A stretch of 64,000 bases of DNA from Candidatus Latescibacterota bacterium (GCA_022820485.1 JAJEFJ010000096.1:124001-188000); one strand, 5' to 3'. Counted from the first letter of the stretch, positions 1-9,150 are shown. The notes: a model not told the origin generated them from the sequence alone. A program made the numbers and translations.

Positions 1-1
1 C

Positions 2-421
2 AAGCCGAGGATGTTTGAGGAAGAAGCTGTTTTCGCGGGCGAACTGAGCGGTCATTACTACTTCCGCGACTTCTTTGGCGCGGATTCCGGCATCGTGCCG
101 TCGCTGGTGATGCTGGAGTTGCTATCGCAGCGCGGGGTTAAGCTATCCGAGTTGCTTGCTCCGCTAGAGCATCAGTACTTCACGTCGTCTGAAATCAACT
201 CCGAGGTCGCGGATCCCACCGCCAAAATCGCGGCCCTAGCCGACCGCTACCAAGACGGTCACATCCAGCGCCTTGACGGGATTTCGGTCAGTTACGACGA
301 CTGGCACTTCAACGTGCGGCCCTCCAATACCGAGCCGCTGTTGCGCCTCAACCTAGAGGCCCTATCCGCGGAGCGCATGGCCGAGAAGCGGGATGAAGTA
401 CTCGCCTTTATTCGCGCGTAA
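2..421 (+). CDS. Phosphomannomutase/phosphoglucomutase, C-terminal part (cut by window edge)
   Basis: Only the last 139 residues are in the window; the frame is open to base 2. The piece holds the sugar-binding loop FAGELSGHYYFRD and, near the end, the phosphate-binding loop VRPSNTEPLLRL. Both are hallmarks of the alpha-D-phosphohexomutase superfamily (domains 3 and 4). These enzymes interconvert hexose-6-phosphate and hexose-1-phosphate and feed nucleotide-sugar synthesis. The gene ends 3 bp before a polysaccharide ligase/polymerase gene on the same strand, so supplying activated mannose or glucose to the downstream exopolysaccharide operon is a reasonable inference. Substrate preference cannot be read from this fragment. 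Confidence 0.9.
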   Translation, partial: KPRMFEEEAVFAGELSGHYYFRDFFGADSGIVPSLVMLELLSQRGVKLSELLAPLEHQYFTSSEINSEVADPTAKIAALADRYQDGHIQRLDGISVSYDDWHFNVRPSNTEPLLRLNLEALSAERMAEKRDEVLAFIRA

Positions 422-424
422 ATT

Positions 425-1870
425 ATGACGGCCCCCGTCCCTAAGATCCCGTGGGCTTTCGCCCTCGACCGCCGCTACTTTGCGGCATTTTTGGTTTTCC
501 AAGGCGCGGTGGTCGCTGGCAGCATCTTCGTTTTCGAATTCCTCCCGGCCCTTCTCCTCGGTGCGCTCGGCGTCGCGTTTTTTGTCGCGGGCCTGATGCT
601 GAGGCCGTGGATCGTCGTCCCAGTTTTGTTGCTGACGACGGGCCTTGACAGCACGGGTCGGCTGTTCGGCGAGTCCGGTCCTTCGAAAGAGATCTTCTTG
701 CTGACGGGGTTTCACTTGGCCTTCGGGCTGATGGTCGTCGGCTTGGCCGCCAACATCTGTCTGCGGCAACGCATGCACTTTCCCGACTTCGAGATTAAGG
801 TGCCGCTCTTTTTGTTCCTCGCGTCTATTGCGGTGTCGCTGACGTACACGCCCAATCAGCTAGATGCAACCGTCAGCTTCTTGCGGATTTGCGCCCTCGT
901 GCTCTTCACCTACATGGTGCAAATAACGCTCGACTCTAGGCGGGCCGTGTCCGCGGTCTTATGGTCTCTAGTGGTCTTGACGATAGCGGGCTCCGTGATG
1001 GGGGCCTATCAGGTCATCACCGGCCAATTCCACCTGCCGGCCAAGGTCATCACCGCCTTGGGCGGCAACGTGCCGCGGGCGACGGGGGCCTTTCACAACC
1101 CCAACATCTTTGCCTCGTTTGTAATGAGCGGCGTCCTGCCGCTATTGGCCGTCTTGCTCAGCCATCGACTGCCTAGGGGCCAGCGCGTGCTTTTTGCTTT
1201 GGCGGTCGTCATCGGCTTTGGCGGTTTGTTGGCCTCGTTTAGCCGCTCTAGCTGGGTGTCAACGCTGGCCGGCGTGCTCGTCATCCTCTGGTTGAGCGGC
1301 AAGCTGCGCTATTTTTTTATTGGAGTTTTTGCCTTTATCCTGCTGGTGTTCGGCCTCAAAGAATTCGTGCCTTATGCCGAGTACATCTTCGAGCGCTTTG
1401 CCTCCATCTTCACCTTGTTTGATGAGTTCGGCGCGACCGGCCGCGCTTCGAGTACGGCGCGCGTTCATCTCGTCATGGCCTCGTTCGACATGTTTGCGGA
1501 CCATCCGTTCTTGGGTACTGGTTGGCGATCCTTTCCGGTAATATTCTCCCAATACGCGCCGCCCGGATATCCCCACTGGACCCTAGTGAAAGAGCCGCAC
1601 ACTATAGTGACTGCGATCTTGGGCGAACTAGGCATCGTTGGTTTCGCGGCTTTTGTCTGGTTTGTCGGGAAGACGTTCTTTTTGAGCTTAGGGCGCTTGC
1701 AGCAAATGCAGGATTCCTATTTGCGCGCCATAGCCATCGGCTTGATCGCCACGTTTGTCGCCTTCCAGGTCAATCAGACATTCAATGGCGACCTGCCCAG
1801 TAACATGTTTTGGTTCTGCATCGGCATGCTCTTCGCCGTGCAGCGGCTCGACGCGGACGCACGTGCTTAG
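425..1870 (+). CDS. O-antigen ligase / Wzy-like polymerase, integral membrane
   Basis: A 481-residue, strongly hydrophobic protein with roughly ten predicted membrane helices. The motif GAFHNPNIFASFV near residue 220 and the large extracytoplasmic loop with GTGWRSFP and KEPHTIVTAILGELG before the last helices are typical of the Wzy_C / O-antigen ligase superfamily. Members join or polymerise lipid-linked glycans on the periplasmic face of the inner membrane. It sits between a phosphohexomutase and glycosyltransferases, which supports a role in polymerising or ligating a surface polysaccharide. Ligase (WaaL) and polymerase (Wzy) activities cannot be separated from sequence alone. Confidence 0.85.
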   Translation: MTAPVPKIPWAFALDRRYFAAFLVFQGAVVAGSIFVFEFLPALLLGALGVAFFVAGLMLRPWIVVPVLLLTTGLDSTGRLFGESGPSKEIFLLTGFHLAFGLMVVGLAANICLRQRMHFPDFEIKVPLFLFLASIAVSLTYTPNQLDATVSFLRICALVLFTYMVQITLDSRRAVSAVLWSLVVLTIAGSVMGAYQVITGQFHLPAKVITALGGNVPRATGAFHNPNIFASFVMSGVLPLLAVLLSHRLPRGQRVLFALAVVIGFGGLLASFSRSSWVSTLAGVLVILWLSGKLRYFFIGVFAFILLVFGLKEFVPYAEYIFERFASIFTLFDEFGATGRASSTARVHLVMASFDMFADHPFLGTGWRSFPVIFSQYAPPGYPHWTLVKEPHTIVTAILGELGIVGFAAFVWFVGKTFFLSLGRLQQMQDSYLRAIAIGLIATFVAFQVNQTFNGDLPSNMFWFCIGMLFAVQRLDADARA

Positions 1871-1901
1871 AACCGGTGCTTGAAGAACGCGAGGATCAAT
1901 C

Positions 1902-3062
1902 GTGAGAGTTTTGCTGCTATCGCATCTCTACCCCAACGTCATATCTAAGCTCTCCGGAAGTTTTGTCCACAATCAGGCGCGTTTCCTCCAAGATCATTGT
2001 CAACTAGAGGTAGTGGCACCCGTGCCTTGGTTTCCCCTGCCGGGATTTGGGTTATGGAGTGCCTATCGCCACGTCCCACGCTGCGAAGTGGTGGACGGAA
2101 TCGAGGTGCGGCATCCCCGCCGCTTGGCCCTACCGCGGCGGATTTTTTTTACTCAGCAGTGGCGTTTTCACCTCAAGGCTTTGCTCAACTCCGGTGCGGG
2201 TGTGCCGGACATCATCCACGCGCACTGCGCCTATCCCGACGGTCGGGCTGCTGTTGAGTACGGCTCGCAAATCGATCGTCCTGTGGTCATTACGGTCCAC
2301 GGTTCCGACATTAAGATCCTGCCCAAACTCAAGTCCCAATGGCGGCAATTGATCGTTGAGGCCCTAACGCGAGCCGCGGCCGTTATTGCCGTCAGCCAAG
2401 AGCTGCGCCGCGAGGTTGTGCAATTGGGCGTCCCGGCCGACAAGGTTCGCTACATTCCCAACGGCGTTGACTGCCAGCTCTTTTCGGCGGCCGGGTCGCA
2501 CCAGCCCGGTAAAGATGGGTGGCGTCTGCTGTATGTGGGCCGATTTGTCGAGGCAAAGGGATTGCGCGTCTTGCTGGCGGCACTGGCTAAGGTGCGCAGT
2601 CAGGGTCGCGACGTCTCATTGACCTTGATCGGCGGCCACCCTGCGACCGGGACCGCCGATCCTTTCCTACCTCAAGTCAACGACTTGAACTTGGCTGAAC
2701 ATGTGTCGTTTGAGGACGCGGTCCCCTGGGAGGAGCTACCCCCCTATATGGCTGCCGCCGATCTGTTCGTGCTGCCCAGTTTCAGCGAGGGACTGACCAC
2801 GTCGCTGATGGAGGCCATGGCCTGTGGCCTGCCCGTGGTCGCCACGCGCTGTGGTGGGCCAGAGGAGGTCGTCAATGAGGAGGTCGGACGGCTAGTCGCG
2901 GTCGGCGACGCGGAGGACTTGGCGGCGGGTATCCTCGCGGTGCTAGACGAATACGATTGCTACGACCGCGGGGCGATTCGCCAGCAGGCCGAGGAGCGCT
3001 ACGACTATCGCCGGGTGGCAGCGCGCATTTACGCGCTCTACGAGGAGGTGCTAGCCAGATAA
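1902..3062 (+). CDS. Glycosyltransferase family 4
   Basis: A 386-residue GT-B-fold glycosyltransferase. The N-terminal half has a GT4-type acceptor domain with HAHCAYPDGRAA and TVHGSDI. The C-terminal half has the nucleotide-sugar domain with LLYVGRFVEAKGL and the EX7E-type motif in FSEGLTTSLMEAMACGLPVV. The start is GTG at 1902, preceded by GAGGA at a workable distance. It would transfer a sugar from an NDP-sugar to a lipid-linked glycan in the cytoplasm. It lies 31 bp after the ligase/polymerase gene in the same operon. Donor and acceptor are unknown. Confidence 0.9.
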   Translation: MRVLLLSHLYPNVISKLSGSFVHNQARFLQDHCQLEVVAPVPWFPLPGFGLWSAYRHVPRCEVVDGIEVRHPRRLALPRRIFFTQQWRFHLKALLNSGAGVPDIIHAHCAYPDGRAAVEYGSQIDRPVVITVHGSDIKILPKLKSQWRQLIVEALTRAAAVIAVSQELRREVVQLGVPADKVRYIPNGVDCQLFSAAGSHQPGKDGWRLLYVGRFVEAKGLRVLLAALAKVRSQGRDVSLTLIGGHPATGTADPFLPQVNDLNLAEHVSFEDAVPWEELPPYMAAADLFVLPSFSEGLTTSLMEAMACGLPVVATRCGGPEEVVNEEVGRLVAVGDAEDLAAGILAVLDEYDCYDRGAIRQQAEERYDYRRVAARIYALYEEVLAR

Positions 3063-3143
3063 TGTCCGCAGATTCCCAACGCTGGCATCAATCCCGTACA
3101 ACGCACGGTACACGGTTGCATAAATGACTACAAATGACGAAAA

Positions 3144-3149
3144 TATAAT
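3144..3149 (+). promoter_or_regulatory. Possible -10 element in the 131-bp gap between glycosyltransferase genes
   Basis: The gap between the GT4 and GT2 genes is the only sizeable one in this operon and becomes AT-rich. It contains a perfect TATAAT at 3144-3149, 45 bp before the GT2 start. The best upstream -35 candidate, TTGCAT at 3116, is too far away (22 bp). An internal promoter is therefore only suggested. Confidence 0.25.
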
Positions 3150-3193
3150 GAGATAAGATATGTCGTAACACTGTTTTCTACCGCTGGAATCCC

Positions 3194-4333
3194 ATGCTCA
3201 TTGCCGTTTTTTGGGCTGCTTTATTTCTCGTCGTCTATACCTACCTAATCTACCCAGTTTTGCTCTGGCTCTTAGCGGCCGGTCGCAAGATGCCCGAGTA
3301 TGCGCCGCTGAGCGAATGGCCCACAGTGTCGCTGATCATTGCCGCGCACAATGAAGAAACCGTATTGCGCACCAAGCTAGAAAATGCGTTGGCCATGGAC
3401 TACCCAGCCGAGCGACTCGACATCCTCGTCGTCTCAGACGCCTCGACCGATGGCACGGATCGCATTGTCGCCGAATTTGCCGAGCGCGGGGTGCGGCTGC
3501 ACCGGGAGGAGGTGCGCGGTGGCAAGACTGAGGCGCAAAACGCAGGGGTGCGTTTGGCGCGGGGGCAGTTCCTCGCGTTCTCCGACGCCAACAGCATGTA
3601 CGCGTCCAGTGCGCTCAAGCGGCTGTTGGCACCCTTTGTCGACGAGCGGATCGGCTGCGTCTGCGGCGAGTTGCAATACGCCAATCCAGATGAGCAAGGC
3701 GCTGGCAAGGGCGAAGGCCTGTACTGGCGCTACGAGCAGTTTCTCAAGCGCCGGGAGAGCTTGCTCAGTTCTGCGCTGGGCGCTAATGGGGCGATCTACG
3801 CGCTCCGGCGCGAGCTATTCGTCGAGCTACGCGGCGATATTATCAGCGACTTTGTCGCGCCTCTGGGTGTATGGCGGCGCGGCTTTCGCATCGCGTACGA
3901 GCCAAAGGCCGTTGCCACCGAATACAGCAGCGCTCGCTTTGGCGACGAGTTCCGCCGCCGCCGCCGCATTGTCTCGCGCTCGCTCTACGGGCTATGGACC
4001 GAGGCTGGCGTGCTCAATCCATTCGCGCACTTTTTTTTTGCCTTTCAGATGTTTTCCCACAAGCTGCTCCGCTGGCTCGTGCCGGTGTGGCTGTTGGTGG
4101 TGCTTGCGATCAATATCCCATTGGCCGCGAGCGAGTACTATGGTATCTTGCTCGCGCTGCAAGTGGCTTTCTACAGCTTGGCTGCTTTGGGCCTCTTGCT
4201 GCCGGAGCGGCTCGGCCGCTGTTGGCTCTTCTACGTGCCGGCCTATTTCACCGCCACCAACTGGGGCACTTTGCTGGGGCTGCTAAGCTTCTTAATGGGT
4301 CGCCACCACCGCGTCTGGCAGCCCGCGAGGTAG
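3194..4333 (+). CDS. Membrane-associated glycosyltransferase family 2
   Basis: A 379-residue protein with an N-terminal membrane helix, a GT-A catalytic domain and about three C-terminal helices. Visible GT2 signatures are SLIIAAHNEE, VVSDASTDGT, the metal-binding SDAN, and an RRRRIVSRSLYGLW segment that resembles the (Q/R)xxRW region of processive or membrane GT2 enzymes. This arrangement is typical of exopolysaccharide glycosyltransferases that act on polyprenyl-linked acceptors at the inner membrane. It is followed after 7 bp by the initiating phosphosugar transferase gene. Specificity is unknown. Confidence 0.88.
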   Translation: MLIAVFWAALFLVVYTYLIYPVLLWLLAAGRKMPEYAPLSEWPTVSLIIAAHNEETVLRTKLENALAMDYPAERLDILVVSDASTDGTDRIVAEFAERGVRLHREEVRGGKTEAQNAGVRLARGQFLAFSDANSMYASSALKRLLAPFVDERIGCVCGELQYANPDEQGAGKGEGLYWRYEQFLKRRESLLSSALGANGAIYALRRELFVELRGDIISDFVAPLGVWRRGFRIAYEPKAVATEYSSARFGDEFRRRRRIVSRSLYGLWTEAGVLNPFAHFFFAFQMFSHKLLRWLVPVWLLVVLAINIPLAASEYYGILLALQVAFYSLAALGLLLPERLGRCWLFYVPAYFTATNWGTLLGLLSFLMGRHHRVWQPAR

Positions 4334-4340
4334 AGCGTTT

Positions 4341-5795
4341 ATGTCGCGTCTGAAACGCGTTGTCCTGCTGTTGTTGAGCGACACGGTCGCCGTCAGTTTG
4401 GCGTCGGTGTTCTTTTTGTGGATGAAGTTGGCCGGCGGCGGGCTGGAGATCGTCCGCCACAACTACGAGCGGCTCTATCCAGACGCGGTAGAAGGGCCGA
4501 GCTTCTGGTATGCGCTGGGCTATTATTCGGACGTGTTGCCGCTGATAAGTGGCTGCTGGCTGCTGCTGTTCCTGTTTTTTGGTTTCTATCAATCCTCGCT
4601 CTCTAGTTCGCGCTTCGACGAAATATACGAGGTCCTCAAGGTCGTTACCTTGGGCATCTTGCTGGCCATGATCGCCACCTTTGACCGCGACATCCGCCTC
4701 ACTCGATTGCTAGTCTTGTTCTACTGGCTGGGCATGGTCGCGCTGGTGGCCGGCGGGCGGGTGCTGCTGCGCAGTTTTGAGCGGCAACTGTTGCTGCGCG
4801 GCATCGGCCTCCGGCGCACGGCCATCGTGGGCGTGAATGCACGCGGCATCCGGTTGCTGCACGCGTTGCGCGCGGCACCAGCGCAGGGATATGAGATCGT
4901 GGGCCTTGTGCGGGCGCGCGGCGAGAACGATCACGCGGCCATTGACGGACTGCCCGTGCTCGGCGAAGTAAGTAATCTGCGAACCATCCTCGCGGCCGAG
5001 GGCATTGAGGCCGTGCTCATTGCCCTGCAAGCCAATTCGCACGAAGAGATCATGCAGATCGTCGAGGAAGCCGAGGGGCTGCCGGTCTCCTTCGGCATCA
5101 CGCCCGATCTGTACGACATTGTGACCGGCCACGTGCGCACGACGCAGATTTACGGCGTGCCGCTGATGGAGCTTACGCCCGAGTTGATGCCGGCTTGGCA
5201 GCGGACGGTCAAGCGGCTCATCGACGTGGTGGTGGCCGTCGTCGTGCTCGCGGGTTTGGCTCCGTTGTGGCTGTTGGTGGCCGCGGCGATCAAGCTGACC
5301 TCCAAAGGGCCGGTGTTCTTTCGCCAAGAGCGCGTCGGCGAGGGGGGGCGGACTTTTGCGATGCTCAAATTTCGCTCAATGTACGTGGATGCTGAGGAAA
5401 AGACCGGCCCGGTGTGGGCCAAGGGAGCAGATCCACGGGTGACCCCGATTGGCCGGGTGCTGCGCGCCCTGCACTTAGACGAGATTCCCCAGTGCATCAA
5501 CTTCCTGCGCGGCGATATGAGCTTGGTCGGTCCGCGGCCCGAACGCCCGTTTTTCGTCGAGCAATTCAAAACGCAGATTCCCTTGTACATGCGGCGTTTT
5601 AACATCAAGCCCGGCCTATTGGGTTGGGCGCAATCTAGGCACGAGTTCGACCTCGATTCCAAGGACGTGGTGGGCATTGCTCGCGAGCGGCTGGAGTATG
5701 ATTTCTACTACATCGAGAACATGTCGCTCAAGCTGGACTTCAAGATCATGCTGCAAACGGTGTGGTTCGTGCTGACGGGCAAGAGCACGCGCTGA
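4341..5795 (+). CDS. Exopolysaccharide polyprenyl-glycosylphosphotransferase (WbaP/WcaJ-like)
   Basis: A 484-residue protein with four to five N-terminal membrane helices, a Rossmann-like CoA_binding_3 domain (about residues 150-275, with AIVGVNARGIRLLHAL) and a C-terminal bacterial sugar transferase domain. The catalytic domain shows the re-entrant hydrophobic segment, RQERVGEGGRTFAMLKFRSM, DEIPQ and SLVGPRPERP, all diagnostic of the family. It transfers a phosphosugar from a UDP-sugar to undecaprenyl phosphate, the first committed step of repeat-unit synthesis. It is the last gene of the + strand operon and is followed tail-to-tail by an unrelated minus-strand cassette. Confidence 0.93.
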   Translation: MSRLKRVVLLLLSDTVAVSLASVFFLWMKLAGGGLEIVRHNYERLYPDAVEGPSFWYALGYYSDVLPLISGCWLLLFLFFGFYQSSLSSSRFDEIYEVLKVVTLGILLAMIATFDRDIRLTRLLVLFYWLGMVALVAGGRVLLRSFERQLLLRGIGLRRTAIVGVNARGIRLLHALRAAPAQGYEIVGLVRARGENDHAAIDGLPVLGEVSNLRTILAAEGIEAVLIALQANSHEEIMQIVEEAEGLPVSFGITPDLYDIVTGHVRTTQIYGVPLMELTPELMPAWQRTVKRLIDVVVAVVVLAGLAPLWLLVAAAIKLTSKGPVFFRQERVGEGGRTFAMLKFRSMYVDAEEKTGPVWAKGADPRVTPIGRVLRALHLDEIPQCINFLRGDMSLVGPRPERPFFVEQFKTQIPLYMRRFNIKPGLLGWAQSRHEFDLDSKDVVGIARERLEYDFYYIENMSLKLDFKIMLQTVWFVLTGKSTR

Positions 5796-5805
5796 TGATT
5801 GATAC

Positions 5806-6456
5806 TCAGATAAGCTCTCGAATCTTCCTTTGAAAGTAGCAGAAACTAGGCGATGCGTTGATAGCTACGTCCATGTGTGGAGCGATGCGCTCTGCCCATA
5901 TCGACTTTTCTTGGCCGACTGCTGCCCACCCCTTCTTTTTTAGCCCGTTTGCGTCGCCTTGGGATACTGCATCTGCCAACAGTTCCCATGTCCCGCAAAT
6001 GGCGTCGTTTTTGTAACGACCCAAGACATTGTCCTTGGCTTTCGGGTAAGCTGCTTTGATCGCGGCAATGTCGCCGAGTAGCCAGGCTTCGCCTTCTTCT
6101 ATGGCAATGCAGAACCGGGTCTCTGGTTTGGGGTTGCACGCATTTAGGACAGTGAAGAGTTCTTGGCGAAATTCTTTCAGACATTTGTCGTCTAAGTCGC
6201 AAACCAGAATCACCGCTGCTGGATAGTTCGGGGGGTAGTCGGCAAATGTCTTCCCGTACCCTCTGAGCAAATTGGGAAGTCGGTCAAGCAAAATGCGCTT
6301 GTTCGCCTCGGTACCACTCTTGAGGTTTCTAGGAATGCGGCCGATTCCCTTATAAGCATGAACCTCGAACGAATGCTGATCACCGATAATCTTTGGAATC
6401 AGAATATCGAGCGCCTTTTTGCCAGACTGGTCTTCGACGAGTACCTCAAAGTGCAT
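5806..6456 (-). CDS. TOPRIM-like DUF4276-type protein, partner of upstream ATPase
   Basis: A 216-residue soluble protein. Acidic clusters lie in TOPRIM order: E8 in VLVEDQ, D87/D89/D90 in ILVCDLDDK, and E120/E121/E123 in IAIEEGEAWLLGD. This pattern resembles the DUF4276 family, which belongs to the TOPRIM-like group and often follows an SMC-like ATPase gene. The start is ATG 6456 with a GAGG ribosome site located in the end of the ATPase gene. The genes are separated by 4 bp, so co-translation is expected. By analogy with other ATPase plus TOPRIM systems, the protein could be a nuclease effector. That role is inference; no experimental family match is claimed. Confidence 0.7.
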   Translation of the reverse strand: MHFEVLVEDQSGKKALDILIPKIIGDQHSFEVHAYKGIGRIPRNLKSGTEANKRILLDRLPNLLRGYGKTFADYPPNYPAAVILVCDLDDKCLKEFRQELFTVLNACNPKPETRFCIAIEEGEAWLLGDIAAIKAAYPKAKDNVLGRYKNDAICGTWELLADAVSQGDANGLKKKGWAAVGQEKSIWAERIAPHMDVAINASPSFCYFQRKIRELI

Positions 6457-6460
6457 CCAA

Positions 6461-7768
6461 TTACCTCGCGTCGAGATAGTCGCTGTACCAGAGGCTACCC
6501 AACGGCAATCCCTCCTCGACCATGTTGTTCACGATAGGATCGTCGCTTGCCCGGCGAATCGTCGAAAAGCCGTCTTCCCCTTTTTCCAGGATCCAGACTT
6601 CTTGCGGCTCTAACGCATCGACGAAGTATGGCTGATGTGTCGTGACAAAAACTTGTGAACTGCCTCTGCGTCCACTGGCGTGTTCGCGGAACTCGTTGGC
6701 GAGGGTCTCTAGGAGCTTGTGATACAGGCCGTTTTCTGGTTCTTCAATGCAGAGGAATGGGGGCGGGCTCGGGTCTTCGAGCAGCAATAGATAGGCGAAT
6801 ACTTTGAGCGTCCCGTCGGACACTTGCTGGGCATAGAACGGCTCTTGGAATCCTTTGTCGTTAAACCTAAGCAGCAACCGGCCATCATTAGTTCTTTCCG
6901 TGTCGATCTTGTGTATGCCTGGTATTTTCTCGGCGATCTTCTTTAGCATAGCCTGAAAACGACGTGGATGTTCGCGCTCCATGAATTGCACGACATTGCC
7001 GAGGTTATCGCCATGGATGTTAAGACGGCTCTGTGGGCCGGCCAGTGGCAGACTGCGTGCCGCGTCCGGGGTGAAGTAGCTGAGGTACCAGCCCTCGATG
7101 AAGCGGCGAAAAGCGGAAATTCGCGGGTATTGTTTCAAGGCACCGAGCGTGGCAATGCCGAGCTTGCGCTGGTCTTCCAATTCGATAAACTCGGTTTCGT
7201 CAGATTCCTCTTGTTTTAGCAAATCTAGGAATGCTACGAACGCATCGATATTATCTAGTTCTAGCCCTTCGCCAATCTTTATATCGATATCGATGTCCTT
7301 TACATGATACCCCTCTCCTTTCCATGCCATGCCTCTGCCATTGAGTAATGAAAAAGAAAATGGCTGAACGTATCTCTGGCCTCTTCGTCTTCGTATGAGG
7401 CGTTCTCGGAACACATAAGGACGCCCGGACTTGTCTGCCGCAATGGCTACCTCATAGGTAATAGGTTGGGAGTTTCCATGTTGCTTGTAATACACCTCGA
7501 ACTTGATGGGGCCTGTTTCTCCTTGCGTCCGCATCCTCTCGAACCCACCGCGCCCGCGTGCGTCGCAGGCCTCCTCGACACCGAGTTTCAGAGCGTCGGC
7601 GAGGAACCCGAACGCATCGAATAGGGCACTCTTTCCCACGCCATTTTTGCCAATTACCGCTATCATGGGAGTAAGCGGTTGGTTATTCGGTTGGTTCCAC
7701 AGGCGGCCCAGCGTAACGTCTTTGAGCACCTTGAAGTTTTTTATTCGCAAGCCTTCTATCTTAGCCAT
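6461..7768 (-). CDS. AAA_21/SMC-like ATPase (OLD-type ABC ATPase), first gene of a two-gene cassette
   Basis: A 435-residue ABC-type ATPase of the RecF/OLD-like class. Walker A GKNGVGKS is at residues 40-47. The C-terminal half has the signature-like QVSDGTLKVFAYLLLLED, Walker B FLCIEEPENGL and a switch histidine in VFVTTHQPYFVDAL. The start was placed at ATG 7768 (MAKIEGLRIKNFK) because AAGGA precedes it at 7 bp; ATG 7804 would add 12 polar residues. Such ATPases usually act as sensors or motors with a nuclease partner. The adjacent, 4-bp-spaced TOPRIM-like gene fits that plan. Lower hydrophobicity bias and many rare-looking codons versus the EPS genes suggest an acquired cassette. Confidence 0.82.
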   Translation of the reverse strand: MAKIEGLRIKNFKVLKDVTLGRLWNQPNNQPLTPMIAVIGKNGVGKSALFDAFGFLADALKLGVEEACDARGRGGFERMRTQGETGPIKFEVYYKQHGNSQPITYEVAIAADKSGRPYVFRERLIRRRRGQRYVQPFSFSLLNGRGMAWKGEGYHVKDIDIDIKIGEGLELDNIDAFVAFLDLLKQEESDETEFIELEDQRKLGIATLGALKQYPRISAFRRFIEGWYLSYFTPDAARSLPLAGPQSRLNIHGDNLGNVVQFMEREHPRRFQAMLKKIAEKIPGIHKIDTERTNDGRLLLRFNDKGFQEPFYAQQVSDGTLKVFAYLLLLEDPSPPPFLCIEEPENGLYHKLLETLANEFREHASGRRGSSQVFVTTHQPYFVDALEPQEVWILEKGEDGFSTIRRASDDPIVNNMVEEGLPLGSLWYSDYLDAR

Positions 7769-7904
7769 GCTATCGTCCTTATCGGCGTTGTCGCCTGAAT
7801 CCATGCACTTTCTTAAGTCAAGTTAAGCTGTCGAATGAAGACAAGTTCCTTTCAACACTGTTGGGTAGAAATGCCGCGCTCGTCCCACGACCCTGCCTCA
7901 TGCC

Positions 7905-8246
7905 TCATCCCTTGAGCGCCAGATGGACGAGTGCCCAGACGCGACTGTCCTTCACCGTCCCGGCTAGGCGCAGCCAGCCGCCGTAGTGCGACACCCGCAC
8001 AAAGGACGGCTTGTCGAGTGCGTGTTGTGCGACGAAGTTCAGACGCGATCCTTCGTCGCACCAGTGGATCCCGTCGGGCGATATCTGCACTTTCGCGTCG
8101 ATTTCAGGGCTTCCTTCAGCGCGGAGTATCTGCACGAAGAAAATGGCCTCGTGGCTCCAGCCTGCCTCGTATGGCTCGGTGGCAAAGTCGTCCTCCCAGC
8201 GCTGATTGCGCTCCACGACGGTGGTGTGGCTATGTCGCATACTCAT
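7905..8246 (-). CDS. Hypothetical protein, coupled to DUF6772-like gene
   Basis: A 113-residue protein without signal peptide. The central VQISPDGIHWCDEG resembles beta-sandwich or exposure-type domains that carry an S.DG..W motif, followed by VRVSHYGGWLRLAGTV. I do not recognise a named family. Its ATG (8246-8244) overlaps the TGA of the upstream gene by an ATGA junction, with GGGGAG upstream, so the two are translationally coupled. They probably work on the same object, perhaps a structural or carbohydrate-related protein. Confidence 0.6.
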   Translation of the reverse strand: MSMRHSHTTVVERNQRWEDDFATEPYEAGWSHEAIFFVQILRAEGSPEIDAKVQISPDGIHWCDEGSRLNFVAQHALDKPSFVRVSHYGGWLRLAGTVKDSRVWALVHLALKG

Positions 8247-9106
8247 TGATTAAACTCCCCGGATAACAACACAGAGTCGATGTAGAGAAAGGCCCGCTTA
8301 TCCATGTCGGCTTCGACCCAAAAGGCCGCGTTGAGCATACACCACAAATTGGCCATGGCCGGCAGTTCAATGCAGTGCATTCCCTCCGGCCCGAAGGTGT
8401 GGTCGTTGCACTGAAATCCGGTGAAGGCCCGCCGTTTGAGGTCCAAGCCGATGCGCAGATAGTGCCAATTCATTTTGGTGGCGATTTCGTTGTAGCACAA
8501 AAGCTGCGGCTCGCCCGGCACATCCTCCCAGCCCTCCGGCCCCAAGTGGAAATGCGATACGGTCTTGCCGCTGCCGCCAATGGGCTGCACCGACCGGGTG
8601 GCGGGCTTGGTCTGCCAGCATCCTCGGCGCTGGCCGCGCTCGGCGTTGAGGTAGCGCAAGTGGGGCATCCAGCGCCGCCCTTGGGGATGGCCGTCCTGCA
8701 CGTCGAAGAGCACGCCCCAAGCGCGGACGTCCATTTCGCCTAACTTGAGTTCGGACGCTTCGGGTTTGAACGCGAAATAGCACTCCAACTGCACTTGGCC
8801 CAGCGCCCGAAAGGTGTGCCGCTTGATGCCTACGGAAAGGCCGCCGGCCTGCGGGCGGGTGGCCAGCTTGAGAGCATAGGTACCTTCCATCGAGCCAGCC
8901 GTGCCCGTGTCCCACATCGTCAGGTTGCTCAACATGGGAGGCCGCAAATCTTGGTAATCGGGCAGCATGGTGTCGAGTGAGTCTTCGTAATTGCCGATCA
9001 GTCCGGTCCAGCCGTTTAGTCCGGCGTCGAAATCGTCGTAGCACAGAATGCGCTCTAGGGGGTCAAAGCGGCTCAACCGAGGATTGGCTGCTAGCAATGA
9101 TTCCAC
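8243..9106 (-). CDS. DUF6772-like protein (beta-sandwich, possibly carbohydrate-related)
   Basis: A 287-residue protein with DPLERILCYDDFD near the N-terminus, then GSMEGTYALKLATRP and several aromatic-rich strands. This profile matches my recollection of DUF6772, a family of unknown function with a jelly-roll look. The start is GTG 9106 with GGAG eight bases upstream. It lacks a signal peptide. It overlaps the following 113-aa gene by 4 bp. The setting beside sugar-acid enzymes suggests a carbohydrate context, but no catalytic residues can be named. Confidence 0.6.
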   Translation of the reverse strand: MESLLAANPRLSRFDPLERILCYDDFDAGLNGWTGLIGNYEDSLDTMLPDYQDLRPPMLSNLTMWDTGTAGSMEGTYALKLATRPQAGGLSVGIKRHTFRALGQVQLECYFAFKPEASELKLGEMDVRAWGVLFDVQDGHPQGRRWMPHLRYLNAERGQRRGCWQTKPATRSVQPIGGSGKTVSHFHLGPEGWEDVPGEPQLLCYNEIATKMNWHYLRIGLDLKRRAFTGFQCNDHTFGPEGMHCIELPAMANLWCMLNAAFWVEADMDKRAFLYIDSVLLSGEFNQ

Positions 9107-9150
9107 AGTATGCTCCGGTGTTAGGGTGGATGGTTAAATGAACTTTCACC

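Noticed and set aside
3063..3193. Full sigma-70 promoter before the GT2 gene
   Set aside because: Only the -10 is good; the nearest -35 candidate is 22 bp away, so only the -10 was listed, with low confidence.
3384..4286. 300-codon + strand frame inside the GT2 gene
   Set aside because: Out of frame with the GT2 motifs; Ser/Arg/Cys-rich composition typical of a shadow frame.
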